A stretch of 64,000 nt of DNA from TMED27 sp964350695 (GCA_964350695.1 CAYGKM010000001.1:62001-126000), one strand, 5' to 3'; positions 16,364 to 25,478 are shown, counted from the first letter of the stretch. Numbers and translations: made by a program. Notes: a model not told the origin generated them from the sequence alone.

Positions 16364-18945
16364 GCGCTTTTAGACTTCGCCGCTGCCGCTTTCTTCTTTT
16401 TTGAAGGCTTCTTCTTCGCTTTCGGCTTTTTCTTCGCGGGCGCTTTTTTGGCGCTTTCGCCTTTGGCTGCGCGCGCTGCGTCTTTGGCTTCGTCACGCTC
16501 CATCTTCTTCGCAATCAAATCGACCGCGCGGTTCATGCCGATGGTCATCACGTCTTCATCCTTGGGGATAGACGCAAATTTGCCGTCATGCTGCACGAAG
16601 GGGCCAAAACGCCCGATGCCGGCTTTAATCATTTTCCCTGTTTCGGGGTGTTCACCGACATCACGCGGTAATGCTAATAGCGACAATGCCGCCTCAAGTG
16701 TCACTTCACCAACACTCAAACCCTTCGGCAAACCTTGGCGTTTCGGCTTGGGGATTCCTGGCTTCTTTGGCTTGGTCATGCCGATGCGCTTTTTGCCTTC
16801 TTCTTTCGCCAAGGCGCGGGCAGCTTCATATTTGACCATCTCGGCGTCATATTCAGTCATATCCGGCATGCTTTCCGGTGCAGGGTCAATCTGCACATAC
16901 GGGCCGTATGGGCCGCGGCGAAGCGATACACTGCGCCCTGTGCCGGGCTCTTGGCCCAATATCTTCGGCTCATTCGCGAGGCTAGCCAGATCGCCGTCTT
17001 CATCCCCGTCGGGAACAACCAACGGTTTGGTGAATTTACATTCAGGATAATTCGAACAGCCGATAAACGCGCCGAACTTACCAAGCTTCAAGCCCAAACG
17101 TCCGTCGCCATGTGTGTCTTTACATGCGCCGCATTTGCGGCTTTCATCGCCTTCGGGGAAGAAATGCGGCCCCAAATCAGCATCCAGATAATCAATCACT
17201 TCCGTAATCGTCAGCTCTTTCGTTTCATCCACGGCAGCTTTGAAATCACCCCAGAAATCGCGCAGGGCCTGTTTCCAATCGGCGTGCCCGCCTGCAATCG
17301 CATCCAGCTCTTCTTCCAGATTGGCAGTAAAATCATAATCCACATATTTCGTGAAGAATTTTGCAAGGAAGGTCGTGACAACGCGGCCGCGATCCTGCGG
17401 CACAAAGCGCCGCGCCTGCATCTCCACATAATTGCGATCCCGCAAAACCTGCATGATAGAGGCATAGGTCGAGGGGCGGCCAATGCCCATTTCTTCCAGC
17501 GCCTTAACAAGCGTCGCCTCGGAATAACGCGGCGGCGGCTGCGTGAAGTGCTGGTTGGGCATCACATCCGTAAGCTTGGTTTTTTCACCTTCATTCATCG
17601 GCGGCAAACGACGATCGCTCTCTTTAGCGTCATTGTCGCTATCCGCGTCTTTATCGTCATCTTTATCCGTGCTTTCTTGGTACAGTGCCAAGAAACCGTC
17701 AAATTTCACAACCTGACCATTCGCCCGTAACACAACATCATCGGTTCCATCAGAGATATCGACCTTCACCTGATCCATGATCGCATTTTCCATCTGCGAC
17801 GCCATCGTGCGTTTCCAGATTAACTCATAAAGCCTGCGTTCTTTCTCGTCGCCCATCGGCGCGCCGTTCTTGCCGGGAATCTTGGAAAGATCAGTCGGGC
17901 GGATCGCTTCGTGCGCTTCTTGCGCGTTCTTGGCCTTGGACTTAAAAAGCCTTGGCTCAGACGGTACGTAATTCGCGCCATATTCTTTCTTGATGACATC
18001 ACGCGCCTGAGAAACTGCTTCGGGCGAAAGCGTCGTCCCGTCAGTACGCATATAGGTAATGAAACCTGCTTCATATAAGCCTTGCGCCGTGCGCATAGTC
18101 TGCGATGCGCTCATACCAAGTTTGCGAGACGCTTCCATCTGCAAGGATGAGGTAATAAACGGCGCGGATGGATTGCGCTTAACTTCTTTGCGCTCAATCT
18201 TCTGAACCGAAAGATTTTTATTCTGAATGCGCTCAACCGCCTTGGTCGCGTCGCCCTCATTATTAATATCCATCTTGCCGAGCTTGTTACCCGCCAAATG
18301 CGTCAATCTTGCAATAAACGGTGCGCCATCGGCTGTATGAAGCTTAGTTTCGATTGACCAATATTCCTGCGGTTTGAAAATCTCGATCTCGGCTTCGCGC
18401 TCGCAAATAAGGCGCAAGGCAACAGATTGCACGCGGCCCGCAGAGCGCGATCCGGGAAGCTTCCGCCACAATACAGGCGAAAGATTAAAGCCCACGAGGT
18501 AATCCAAAGCGCGGCGCGCAAGATACGCATTAATAAGTGGCTGATCCAGCCCGCGCGCATTTTCAAACGCTTCTTGTACGGCGGCCTTCGTAATCTGGTT
18601 GAACGTCACGCGGTGAACGGCTTTGCCCTCCAGCAGCTTCGCATCACCGAGAAGTTCCTGAATGTGCCACGCAATCGCCTCTCCCTCTCTGTCCGGGTCG
18701 GGCGCGAGCCATATAGCGTCGGCATTTTTCAGCGCGCGTTTGATATCGTTTACATGCTTGGCGGAGCGCTCGCCCAGCTCCCACTTCATCGCGAAATCCT
18801 CATCGGGCAGCACCGAGCCGTCTTTGTTCACCAAATCACGCACATGTCCGAACGATGCCAAAACTTCATAATCAGGGCCTAAATATTTCCCGATGGTTTT
18901 GGCCTTTGCAGGCGACTCAACAATAACAAGGTTCGATGCGCTCAA
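16360..18945 (-). CDS. topA: DNA topoisomerase I
   Basis: The 861-residue type IA topoisomerase relaxes negative supercoils. The Toprim domain opens with LVIVESPAKAKTIGKYLG and carries DPDREGEA near residue 84. The catalytic tyrosine is Y298 in FITYMRTDGTT. One CxxC/CxxxxC zinc finger (CGACKDT then CSNYPEC, near 590-620) is followed by C-terminal repeat domains and a Lys/Ala-rich tail. The start is TTG, three bases after the dprA stop, with AGAGGA about eight bases upstream and no nearby ATG. The dprA-topA order is widely conserved. The gene converges on the unknown gene at 15932 with a 4-base overlap. Confidence 0.95.
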   Translation of the reverse strand: MSASNLVIVESPAKAKTIGKYLGPDYEVLASFGHVRDLVNKDGSVLPDEDFAMKWELGERSAKHVNDIKRALKNADAIWLAPDPDREGEAIAWHIQELLGDAKLLEGKAVHRVTFNQITKAAVQEAFENARGLDQPLINAYLARRALDYLVGFNLSPVLWRKLPGSRSAGRVQSVALRLICEREAEIEIFKPQEYWSIETKLHTADGAPFIARLTHLAGNKLGKMDINNEGDATKAVERIQNKNLSVQKIERKEVKRNPSAPFITSSLQMEASRKLGMSASQTMRTAQGLYEAGFITYMRTDGTTLSPEAVSQARDVIKKEYGANYVPSEPRLFKSKAKNAQEAHEAIRPTDLSKIPGKNGAPMGDEKERRLYELIWKRTMASQMENAIMDQVKVDISDGTDDVVLRANGQVVKFDGFLALYQESTDKDDDKDADSDNDAKESDRRLPPMNEGEKTKLTDVMPNQHFTQPPPRYSEATLVKALEEMGIGRPSTYASIMQVLRDRNYVEMQARRFVPQDRGRVVTTFLAKFFTKYVDYDFTANLEEELDAIAGGHADWKQALRDFWGDFKAAVDETKELTITEVIDYLDADLGPHFFPEGDESRKCGACKDTHGDGRLGLKLGKFGAFIGCSNYPECKFTKPLVVPDGDEDGDLASLANEPKILGQEPGTGRSVSLRRGPYGPYVQIDPAPESMPDMTEYDAEMVKYEAARALAKEEGKKRIGMTKPKKPGIPKPKRQGLPKGLSVGEVTLEAALSLLALPRDVGEHPETGKMIKAGIGRFGPFVQHDGKFASIPKDEDVMTIGMNRAVDLIAKKMERDEAKDAARAAKGESAKKAPAKKKPKAKKKPSKKKKAAAAKSKSA

Positions 18946-18948
18946 TTT

Positions 18949-20088
18949 CTAATCCTCTTGAAGCAAGGCCACGCGGCCTCCTGGCTCTCTTTTTATGCGC
19001 CCCGCAAGCTCGAGTTCGAGCAGCGCGGTCTGCAGCACAGGAATCGTTAAATGACAGGATCGGATCAGTTCGTCAACCGTTATGGATGTGAAAGATAAAT
19101 TTTGCAAAACCGTTTCATGCGCACCATCGGGCATGTCACCATCATGGGAAGGGATGCTCATAAACCCTGCTGAGCGGTGCATAGGCTCGCGCAGAGCCGT
19201 GCCCGAAAATGTACGGATAATCTCTAAAATATCATCGGCGCTGCGGATAAGGGTCGCGCCCTCACGAATCAAATGGTTCGGCCCCGCCGCCCGCGGGTCC
19301 ATCGGATGCCCCGGCACAGCCATCACGTCGCGCCCTTGTTCTCCCGCCATCCGTGCCGTAATCAACGATCCTGATTTAAGCGTTGCTTCAATCACGACAA
19401 CGGCTTGCGACAGCCCCGACACAATACGGTTACGCTTGGGAAAGTGGCGCGCCTGCGGGGCAGTGCGAAGCGGGCTTTCCGCTAAAACCAAACCGCGCTC
19501 GCGTATGGCATGAAACAAATCCGTATTTTCTTCAGGGTAAATCACATCAATGCCGCCCGCAACAACGGCAATCGTCCCCGAAGCCAAAGAGCCTTTATGC
19601 GCCGCCGTATCAATGCCGCGCGCTAGTCCTGATGTCACCACCTGCTCTCGCTCGCCGAGCTCATGCGCCAGTTTCTCGGCAAATTTCTTCCCGTTCAGCG
19701 ACGCATTGCGCGCCCCGACAACGCCAATGCAGCTTTTATTCGCAAGGGCTATATCCCCAAAATAAGACAAAATCGGCGGCGCATCCGCCGTCGCGCCCAG
19801 CGCCAATGGATATTCGGGGCAGGCCGCGCTGACGATATTCCCGCCCAGCTTGGTGAGCGCTTCGTATTCTTTTGCAATCTCTTGCGGGGAGGGCGCTTTT
19901 AAAGCTTTTTTCCGACCGCCGCGCGCCGCCAAATCAGGCAACGCCTCCAGCGCGTTTTCGATTGATCCGAAGCGATCAAGGAGTTGGTAAAATGTAATCG
20001 GCCCGACATTCTCGGTGCGGATCAACCGCAGCCAGTCTAGTTTCTCAGCTAAGGGTAAAGGGACTGTATTGGGTTTTTTATTTAGCAT
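18949..20088 (-). CDS. dprA: DNA-processing protein DprA
   Basis: The 379-residue protein has the DprA/Smf layout: an N-terminal SAM-like helical domain (LDWLRLIRTENVGPITFYQL), a central Rossmann domain with VGARNASLNGKKFAEKLAHE and SGLARGIDTAAHKGSL, and a C-terminal winged helix (ITVDELIRSCHLTIPVLQTA). DprA loads RecA on incoming single-stranded DNA during natural transformation, and it is also widespread in bacteria not known to be competent. It is followed immediately by topA. A prepilin peptidase is encoded 2.8 kb upstream on the same strand, with short gaps between the intervening genes. Confidence 0.93.
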   Translation of the reverse strand: MLNKKPNTVPLPLAEKLDWLRLIRTENVGPITFYQLLDRFGSIENALEALPDLAARGGRKKALKAPSPQEIAKEYEALTKLGGNIVSAACPEYPLALGATADAPPILSYFGDIALANKSCIGVVGARNASLNGKKFAEKLAHELGEREQVVTSGLARGIDTAAHKGSLASGTIAVVAGGIDVIYPEENTDLFHAIRERGLVLAESPLRTAPQARHFPKRNRIVSGLSQAVVVIEATLKSGSLITARMAGEQGRDVMAVPGHPMDPRAAGPNHLIREGATLIRSADDILEIIRTFSGTALREPMHRSAGFMSIPSHDGDMPDGAHETVLQNLSFTSITVDELIRSCHLTIPVLQTALLELELAGRIKREPGGRVALLQED

Positions 20089-20096
20089 TTGTCTTT

Positions 20097-20168
20097 CACC
20101 ACAAAGTACACAAAGACCACCAAGAGAATTTAATTTTAAATTTTGTGACCTTAGTGTCCTTGGTGGTT
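20097..20168. repeat. Extragenic inverted repeat between plsY and dprA
   Basis: ACCACCAAG (20116-20124) and CTTGGTGGT (20159-20167) are exact inverted copies around an AT-rich centre. The outer left part, CACCACAAAGTACACAAAG, also partly mirrors the right half. The element fills the 78-base plsY-dprA gap and includes the first base of the plsY stop codon. CACAAAG/CTTTGTG-rich palindromes of this type are often dispersed repeats, but copy number cannot be seen here. Confidence 0.45.
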
Positions 20169-20736
20169 AATCCTTTTCTTTTTTATCGCCAATCTTTGGC
20201 TCGGTTCCGGCCAGAAGACGTTGAATATTTTCTTTATGCCGCCAGATCACAAGCGCAGCAATGAGCAGCGTAATCAGCGCAGGGACAGCCCCATATAAAA
20301 GAAGCGCCGCCAAAGGCACAATCGCCGCCGCCGATAGCGCCGCCAAAGATGAAATGCGGAAAAATCCCAGCATCATTCCCCATGTGCTCGCCGCAACAAA
20401 CGCAACCCAAGGCAGGGCAATAACCAAAACTCCGAACGTGGTTGCAACGCCTTTACCGCCTTTAAACTTCAACCAAACAGGGAAGCAATGCCCTATGATC
20501 GCGGCAAGGCCTACATAAAGATTTCCGCCCAAAAGCAAAATGGCTGCAACGCCTTTCGCGGCATCCAGAAGAAGGGTGGCGAGCGCCAAGCCCTTATGGC
20601 CTGTCCGAAGAACATTGGTCGCGCCGATATTGCCCGATCCGATTTCGCGGAGGTCTTTTTTAACAAAAATTTTAGTAAGAAGAAGCCCAAAAGGAATTGA
20701 GCCGATCAAATACGCGATGAGTAGAGAAATCATCAT
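20167..20736 (-). CDS. plsY: Glycerol-3-phosphate acyltransferase PlsY
   Basis: The 189-residue membrane protein has five or so helices and the PlsY motifs SIPFGLLL, REIGSGNIGATNVLR (glycerol-3-phosphate binding), and GHCFPVWLKFKGGKGVAT. PlsY transfers the acyl group from acyl-phosphate to glycerol-3-phosphate, the first step of phospholipid synthesis in bacteria that use the PlsX/PlsY route. It overlaps the pyrB start region by four bases, so coupling with pyrB is likely. The C-terminal tail is basic (KIGDKKEKD). An extragenic inverted repeat begins at its stop codon. Confidence 0.95.
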   Translation of the reverse strand: MMISLLIAYLIGSIPFGLLLTKIFVKKDLREIGSGNIGATNVLRTGHKGLALATLLLDAAKGVAAILLLGGNLYVGLAAIIGHCFPVWLKFKGGKGVATTFGVLVIALPWVAFVAASTWGMMLGFFRISSLAALSAAAIVPLAALLLYGAVPALITLLIAALVIWRHKENIQRLLAGTEPKIGDKKEKD

Positions 20737-21647
20737 CTGCCCACCAACATATCCAGAACCGCCATGCGGGTCGGGATGCCATTGGCGACTTGTTTCAAAA
20801 TCAAACTCCGTACAGGATCTTCTGCTAAACTATCTTCCATCTGCACACCGCGCACCAATGGCCCGGGGTCCATCACCACCGCCTTGGGCGCATGTTTATC
20901 AAGCATCTCCAGCGTCAACCCAAACTCGTTGAAATACGCGTCATCAGACGCCACAAGCGCCGTATCCATGCGCTCTTTCTGCAAGCGAAGCGTCATCACA
21001 ACATCCGCATCCTTGATGCCCTCGGCCAAAGATATGAAGGTTTGAATGTCTTTGTGCGGCAATTTCTGCGGCATGAGAATTTCTGGCGCAACAACGCTGA
21101 CCTTCGCGCCCATCTTCGTGAGGAGCTGCATGTTTGAACTCGCCACGCGGGAATGCGCGATATCCCCGATAATGGTGACCTTTAAATCCTTCAACTCCCC
21201 GAATTGTTGACGCATCGTCAGCGCGTCCAATAACGCCTGCGTTGGATGTTCGCGCCAGCTATCGCCGCCATTAATCACGGGGCAACCCGCCCGCGCGGCA
21301 ACAAAATTCGGCGCGCCGTAATCCGCATGGCGCATTACAATCGCATCGGGCTTCATCGCCGCCAGCGTATCAACCGTATCGGTAAAATTCTCACCCTTGG
21401 CGAGCGAGCTCATCTCTGGGTTCCAGTTCACGACATCCGCGCCGAGGCGTTTCGCCGCAATTTCGAATGAGGTCAATGTGCGTGTGGAGTTTTCAAAAAA
21501 CAGATGCAGGATCAGCTTGCCTTCCAGCAGGTTGCGATCCCATTTTCCTATCTCGAGGCTTTCCGCATAATACGCGGCGCGATCTAAAATATCGTTAATC
21601 TGCGCAGCATCCAGCTCATCAATTCCTAATAAATGCTTCATCCGCAA
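20733..21647 (-). CDS. pyrB: Aspartate carbamoyltransferase, catalytic chain
   Basis: The 304-residue enzyme joins carbamoyl phosphate and aspartate in pyrimidine synthesis. The carbamoyl-phosphate loop FFENSTRTLTSFE (near residue 50), the HPTQALLDALTM segment (near 133) and the DPGPLVRGVQ region near the C-terminus are all visible. Length matches the catalytic chain alone. No pyrI regulatory chain is nearby. Many alphaproteobacteria place a pyrC-type dihydroorotase between pyrB and plsY; here the genes abut directly and pyrC is missing. The start overlaps the upstream CoA-transferase gene by ten bases. Confidence 0.95.
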   Translation of the reverse strand: MRMKHLLGIDELDAAQINDILDRAAYYAESLEIGKWDRNLLEGKLILHLFFENSTRTLTSFEIAAKRLGADVVNWNPEMSSLAKGENFTDTVDTLAAMKPDAIVMRHADYGAPNFVAARAGCPVINGGDSWREHPTQALLDALTMRQQFGELKDLKVTIIGDIAHSRVASSNMQLLTKMGAKVSVVAPEILMPQKLPHKDIQTFISLAEGIKDADVVMTLRLQKERMDTALVASDDAYFNEFGLTLEMLDKHAPKAVVMDPGPLVRGVQMEDSLAEDPVRSLILKQVANGIPTRMAVLDMLVGR

Positions 21648-22858
21648 ATTCCTCTCGTTTTGAGTTTTGCGACATCTTCGCCGCTTAAATCAAGCAGATT
21701 TTTTAAAACCTCTTCGGTGTGCTGTCCGCAAAGCGGCGGCGCGTGTGTATAGGAAACAGGGGTCTCGGACATCTTAAGCGGGCTTCCGATAAGGCTGATC
21801 GGCTCTTTTGACAGCGGGTGGTTCATCTCGATTTGCATGTCCCGCGCCTGAATTTGCGGCTCGGCAAAAACTTGATCCATCGTGTTCACGGGGCCGATAG
21901 GAACGTCCACGCCGCGCAAGCCCTCAATCCAATAGTCCATCGGATGCTGGAAAATAAGCGCTTCAATAAGCGGCACAAGGACCGCGCGGTTTTTCACGCG
22001 CTCCTGGTTGCGGGCAAAGCGCGGATCATCCGCCCATTCGGGATGCCCCGCAAAAGCGCAGAAATTCTTGAACTGCTCGTTATTCCCTACGGCCAAAATC
22101 ACATGCCCGTCCGCCGCTTCAAACGCTTGATAAGGCACAATCGTCGCATGTGCGTTGCCTTGGCGGGGGGCGGGCTGCCCTAAGGTCAGGTAATATTGCG
22201 CGATATTCGTCATCGCCGCGAGCGTGGTGTCGGTGAGCGCCAAATCAATATGCTGCCCTTCTCCGCTCTGGTGGCGGTGATTAAGCGCCGCCAAAATGCC
22301 TATGGCCGCGTTCATACCTGTCATGATATCGGAAAGCGCAACGCCAACCTTCATTGGCTCGCCGTCCACCGCGCCGGTATGAGCCATAAGCCCGCTCATC
22401 GCTTGCGCCAGAAAATCATAACCCGGCTCATGCGCCAAAGGGCCGCTTTGCCCGAACCCCGTAATGGAGCAATAAATAAGCGCAGGATGCTCGGCCTTTA
22501 AATCATCATAGCCAAGACCGTATTTTGCCAGACCGCCGACTTTGAAATTCTCGATCACGACATCGGATTTAGCGATCAGCGCCTTGATAATCTCCTGTCC
22601 TTCATGCGTATGTATATCGACAGCAATAGATTTTTTGTTGCGGTTGCAGGATAAATAATACGCGCTCTCGCTGGTGTCTTTGCCATCCGCATCCTGCACG
22701 AAAGGCGGCCCCCAATTGCGGGTATCATCCCCAAGGCCAGGACGCTCGACCTTAATCACCTCTGCGCCCAAATCACCAAGCATCTGCGTGGCATATGGCC
22801 CCGCCAAAACGCGGGAGAGGTCTAAAATCCGGATATTTTCCAAAGCATGTTTCATCAA
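21638..22858 (-). CDS. Family III CoA-transferase (CaiB/BaiF type)
   Basis: The 406-residue protein has the family III features: ILDLSRVLAGPYATQMLGDLGAEVIKVE at the N-terminus (shown in part: VLAGPYATQMLGDLG), VVIENFKVGGLAKYGLGYDD, and the region GYDFLAQAMSGLMAHTG that carries the catalytic Asp which forms the acyl-enzyme. These enzymes move CoA between carboxylic acids such as formate/oxalate, carnitine or itaconate-type acids. The substrate cannot be told. It sits between a prepilin peptidase (4-base overlap) and pyrB (10-base overlap), functionally unrelated neighbours that imply a single mixed transcript. Confidence 0.88.
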   Translation of the reverse strand: MMKHALENIRILDLSRVLAGPYATQMLGDLGAEVIKVERPGLGDDTRNWGPPFVQDADGKDTSESAYYLSCNRNKKSIAVDIHTHEGQEIIKALIAKSDVVIENFKVGGLAKYGLGYDDLKAEHPALIYCSITGFGQSGPLAHEPGYDFLAQAMSGLMAHTGAVDGEPMKVGVALSDIMTGMNAAIGILAALNHRHQSGEGQHIDLALTDTTLAAMTNIAQYYLTLGQPAPRQGNAHATIVPYQAFEAADGHVILAVGNNEQFKNFCAFAGHPEWADDPRFARNQERVKNRAVLVPLIEALIFQHPMDYWIEGLRGVDVPIGPVNTMDQVFAEPQIQARDMQIEMNHPLSKEPISLIGSPLKMSETPVSYTHAPPLCGQHTEEVLKNLLDLSGEDVAKLKTRGICG

Positions 22859-23373
22859 AACAAAAGATGCTCCGCCATAAAGAATTTTGCAACCATAGCC
22901 GCAGCAATGCCAACAATAAATCCGGGGCCGGCAGGAAGGGAGAAGGTCGACAGCCCGTTGAGTTTTTTAGTGGTCGCCCATTGCGCGAGAATAAGGATAA
23001 TGCCATGCACAAGCCCCGCAACCGCGCCGATAATAAGGGCGTGCAAAATATAATCCTGCCCCAGCCACAGCCCCGCCGCGGCCATAAGTTTTACATCTCC
23101 GAGGCCGAGTGTATCTTGATTGTAAAAATAATTGCCAACCGTGCGGATCACCAATAAAAGCCCGCCGCCGATCAATGCGCCGATTAACGCGCTCTGCCAG
23201 TCAATATATTCAAACGCCGTGAAAAAGTGAAAAACGGGAGCAAGCATAGCAAACGCCAACACATGGGTGTTGGGCAAAAGCAGCGTTTTCAGATCAATCA
23301 CCGCCAGCCGCAGCAGCACGGCAGCGGCAAGGGCGAGACTAATGAGCGCGGAAATATCGAAAAAATCAGGCAA
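22855..23373 (-). CDS. Prepilin peptidase, A24 family (short form)
   Basis: The 172-residue membrane protease has the two catalytic aspartates of the A24 family: D27 in AVIDLKTLLLPN and D93 in TLGLGDVKLMAA. The end, FSLPAGPGFIVGIAAAM, is typical of PilD-like enzymes. The N-terminal zinc-binding methylase domain of full-length PilD is absent, so cleaved pilins may not be methylated by it. About six membrane helices are predicted. It is divergent from the pilus operon that begins at 23524 and presumably processes the two prepilin-like proteins at 31908 and 32679. It is translationally coupled to the CoA-transferase gene. Confidence 0.88.
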   Translation of the reverse strand: MPDFFDISALISLALAAAVLLRLAVIDLKTLLLPNTHVLAFAMLAPVFHFFTAFEYIDWQSALIGALIGGGLLLVIRTVGNYFYNQDTLGLGDVKLMAAAGLWLGQDYILHALIIGAVAGLVHGIILILAQWATTKKLNGLSTFSLPAGPGFIVGIAAAMVAKFFMAEHLLF

Positions 23374-23511
23374 GATAATAAGGACGGCTTTTTGTTATTT
23401 CTATAAAATGATTGGCGTGTGTATAACTCAATTATCCTATCATATTCTATGTCTTTCGCTAAAAATATAAGTATGATTGATAATTAATTTATAAATTCAA
23501 ATACAGTCCGC

Positions 23512-23517
23512 TATATT
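23512..23517 (+). promoter_or_regulatory. Candidate -10 box for a leaderless pilus operon message
   Basis: TATATT ends six bases before the ATG at 23524, so transcription would start at about the A of the start codon. No ribosome site is present upstream of this ATG. The -35 region is poor (TTATAA-like at 23489-23494). The 150-base divergent gap at 23374-23523 is AT-rich and holds no gene. Confidence 0.35.
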
Positions 23518-23523
23518 CAAAAT

Positions 23524-23913
23524 ATGTCACAGCCCGCACAAATACTCATCGCAGAAGATAACGATTTCGTAAGGACGCAAATCGTGCGTTTCCTTTCCGA
23601 TGAGGGGCACACCCTTATCGAATGCTCCGATGGTCAAGAGGCGCTTGATAAGATGGACAAAGAGATTGCCTTGGCTATTGTTGATGTACGTATGGAGCCT
23701 TTGGACGGGTTCGAGTTCATCCGCTCTATCCGCGGTTCGGATTATGACGCGCCGGTCATTTTGGTCACGGGAGACCAAAATCCCGATCTTTTGAATGAGG
23801 CGGCGAAATGGTCTGTAGCTGCAATTCTTATGAAGCCTGTCCAAAAAGACAGGTTGATTCAAACCGTCGCGCGAACGCTCAAGGCGCGCGCAAAAATGGG
23901 GGGCGCGAGATGA
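23524..23913 (+). CDS. Receiver-only response regulator of pilus locus
   Basis: The 129-residue protein is a single receiver domain with the acidic pocket E11/D12, phosphoacceptor D54 in LAIVDVRMEPLDGF, Thr in ILVTGD and Lys in ILMKPV. The C-terminal 12 residues are basic (KARAKMGGAR). It has no output domain and must act by protein contact or phosphate transfer, like DivK or CheY. Its stop overlaps the secretin ATG (ATGA), so it is the first gene of the pilus operon. The likely partner kinase is the hybrid kinase at the other end of the locus. No ribosome site precedes its start. Confidence 0.88.
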   Translation: MSQPAQILIAEDNDFVRTQIVRFLSDEGHTLIECSDGQEALDKMDKEIALAIVDVRMEPLDGFEFIRSIRGSDYDAPVILVTGDQNPDLLNEAAKWSVAAILMKPVQKDRLIQTVARTLKARAKMGGAR

Positions 23914-25421
23914 TTATCCGTTTTGGTCAAGTTTTGTGTCTCGCTGTTTTCGCGTTCTCGTCCTTATTCTTGCTTTCATGCGCCGATGTGAATACACCCG
24001 GCGCCCGTCAGGTCGATATACCTACGCCTGCTTTGGCGGATAAGCGTCCTGAAGCTGTGAATGAAGTGCCCGACAGCGTGCTTTATCTTCCTTTGGGGAG
24101 CGATGTTCTGGTTCCCGAGGCGGCGAATAAATCAACATTGCCGGGCGAAATCGTCGGGCCTTTTGAGCTGCGCTCCGAAACGCTTGCGGGTGCGCTGCAG
24201 CTCATCCTGGCTGATTATGAAGTGCCGATGGCGTTCGAAACCAATGAGGGCCTGACCCGCACAATCACTGTTGCGAATTTGCGAGGCTCGCTTGGGCGCG
24301 TAGTTGATAAAGTTTGTGCGTTGGCTGATCTGTACTGCTCGTACGAAGATGGTATTTTGGTCATTAAGGATACACAAGTGTTTACGGTCACGATCCCTCC
24401 TGTTGGGGGCGATACCGATGTTCTTGGCGCGCTGGCTGAGGGGCTTGAGGCCATTACCGGAACGGCCCCCATTACGGAATCGGGAACCCGCACAATCATT
24501 TATGAGGCCACAAACAGAACCGCCGAGCTCGCTGAGCGGTATTTCCAGAGAATTCGCTCTAACACCGCGCTCATTGTGTTTGAGGTCTATATCTGGGAGG
24601 TCGGTCTGACCAACGATAACGATCTTGGTATTGATTGGACGGAATTCGGCAAAATCGGCGGCGCGCAAATCAGCATCCCCGGCTCTATCGGAACAACGAA
24701 TTCTGCGCCTGTGAGTATTGGTTTGCCCTCTTTCGGGGATCAGGCGACTTTTAATACAAGCAATGTATTGCAGTTCATCTCCACATACGGCTCTGTGAAG
24801 ACAATCTCGCAGCCGCAAATTACGGTGCTTTCAGGCGCTGAGGCTACGCTTCGCGCGGCTGATACGGTAAACTATGTGTCTTCATTGTCTCGCTCTGTTG
24901 ATAACGGCGAGGTGACCGTGTCTACGGAAACGGATTCCGTTGATACGGGCTTTACGCTGACAATCTCAAGCGCATGGGATAATGCGACGATTTACGGCTC
25001 TATCGATATCGAGCTTCAAGAATTCCGCCGCTTCCAGAACTTTGACGCGGATGGAACAACGCTTCAGCTTCCTGAAACAACAGAGCGCGAGCTTTCGACG
25101 CAAATCCGCATTCGCCCCGGAGACTCGCTTTTGATTGCCGGTCTGGTGCGTGAAAATGACCAGTTCGATAAATCTGGCCCGGGGTTCTCTGAGCCGTTCT
25201 TCCCGACATCGCGCAACACATCAAGTTCTAATACCGAGCTTGTATTCTTGCTGAAGCCGCGCGTAATTGTTTACACTTCTGAGGGGCATCCTGAAGGCAT
25301 ATCCCCCGCCGCGCCAAAATCTGCGGCGCGCTCTTTCGAGGAAGAGCCTTACGCAGCGCAAAGAACCGGCTTCCCGACAAGTAATATTCCGGAAGATCTT
25401 TTGAACCCGTCCCGCCAATAG
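23910..25421 (+). CDS. Lipoprotein secretin, type IVb pilus (PilN) like
   Basis: The 503-residue protein begins with a lipoprotein signal peptide ending LFLLSC, with Cys24 as the lipidated residue. An STN-type domain follows (about 80-150, LAGALQLILADYEVPMAFET). The secretin core is clear from IVFEVYIWEVGLTNDNDLGI, VKTISQPQITVLSGAEATLR and the closing TQIRIRPGDSLLIAGLV. Secretins form the outer-membrane ring through which pili or substrates pass. A lipid-anchored secretin is characteristic of the PilN/BfpB/TcpC (type IVb) group and may remove the need for a pilotin. The start at 23910 is set by the ATGA overlap with the regulator; the frame is open 34 codons further upstream. Confidence 0.9.
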   Translation: MIIRFGQVLCLAVFAFSSLFLLSCADVNTPGARQVDIPTPALADKRPEAVNEVPDSVLYLPLGSDVLVPEAANKSTLPGEIVGPFELRSETLAGALQLILADYEVPMAFETNEGLTRTITVANLRGSLGRVVDKVCALADLYCSYEDGILVIKDTQVFTVTIPPVGGDTDVLGALAEGLEAITGTAPITESGTRTIIYEATNRTAELAERYFQRIRSNTALIVFEVYIWEVGLTNDNDLGIDWTEFGKIGGAQISIPGSIGTTNSAPVSIGLPSFGDQATFNTSNVLQFISTYGSVKTISQPQITVLSGAEATLRAADTVNYVSSLSRSVDNGEVTVSTETDSVDTGFTLTISSAWDNATIYGSIDIELQEFRRFQNFDADGTTLQLPETTERELSTQIRIRPGDSLLIAGLVRENDQFDKSGPGFSEPFFPTSRNTSSSNTELVFLLKPRVIVYTSEGHPEGISPAAPKSAARSFEEEPYAAQRTGFPTSNIPEDLLNPSRQ

Positions 25422-25478
25422 TGGATGTGAAGCGTTTTTTGTTTAAGTTTTGGGGCATAAACTCTTAATTAAATTGCC

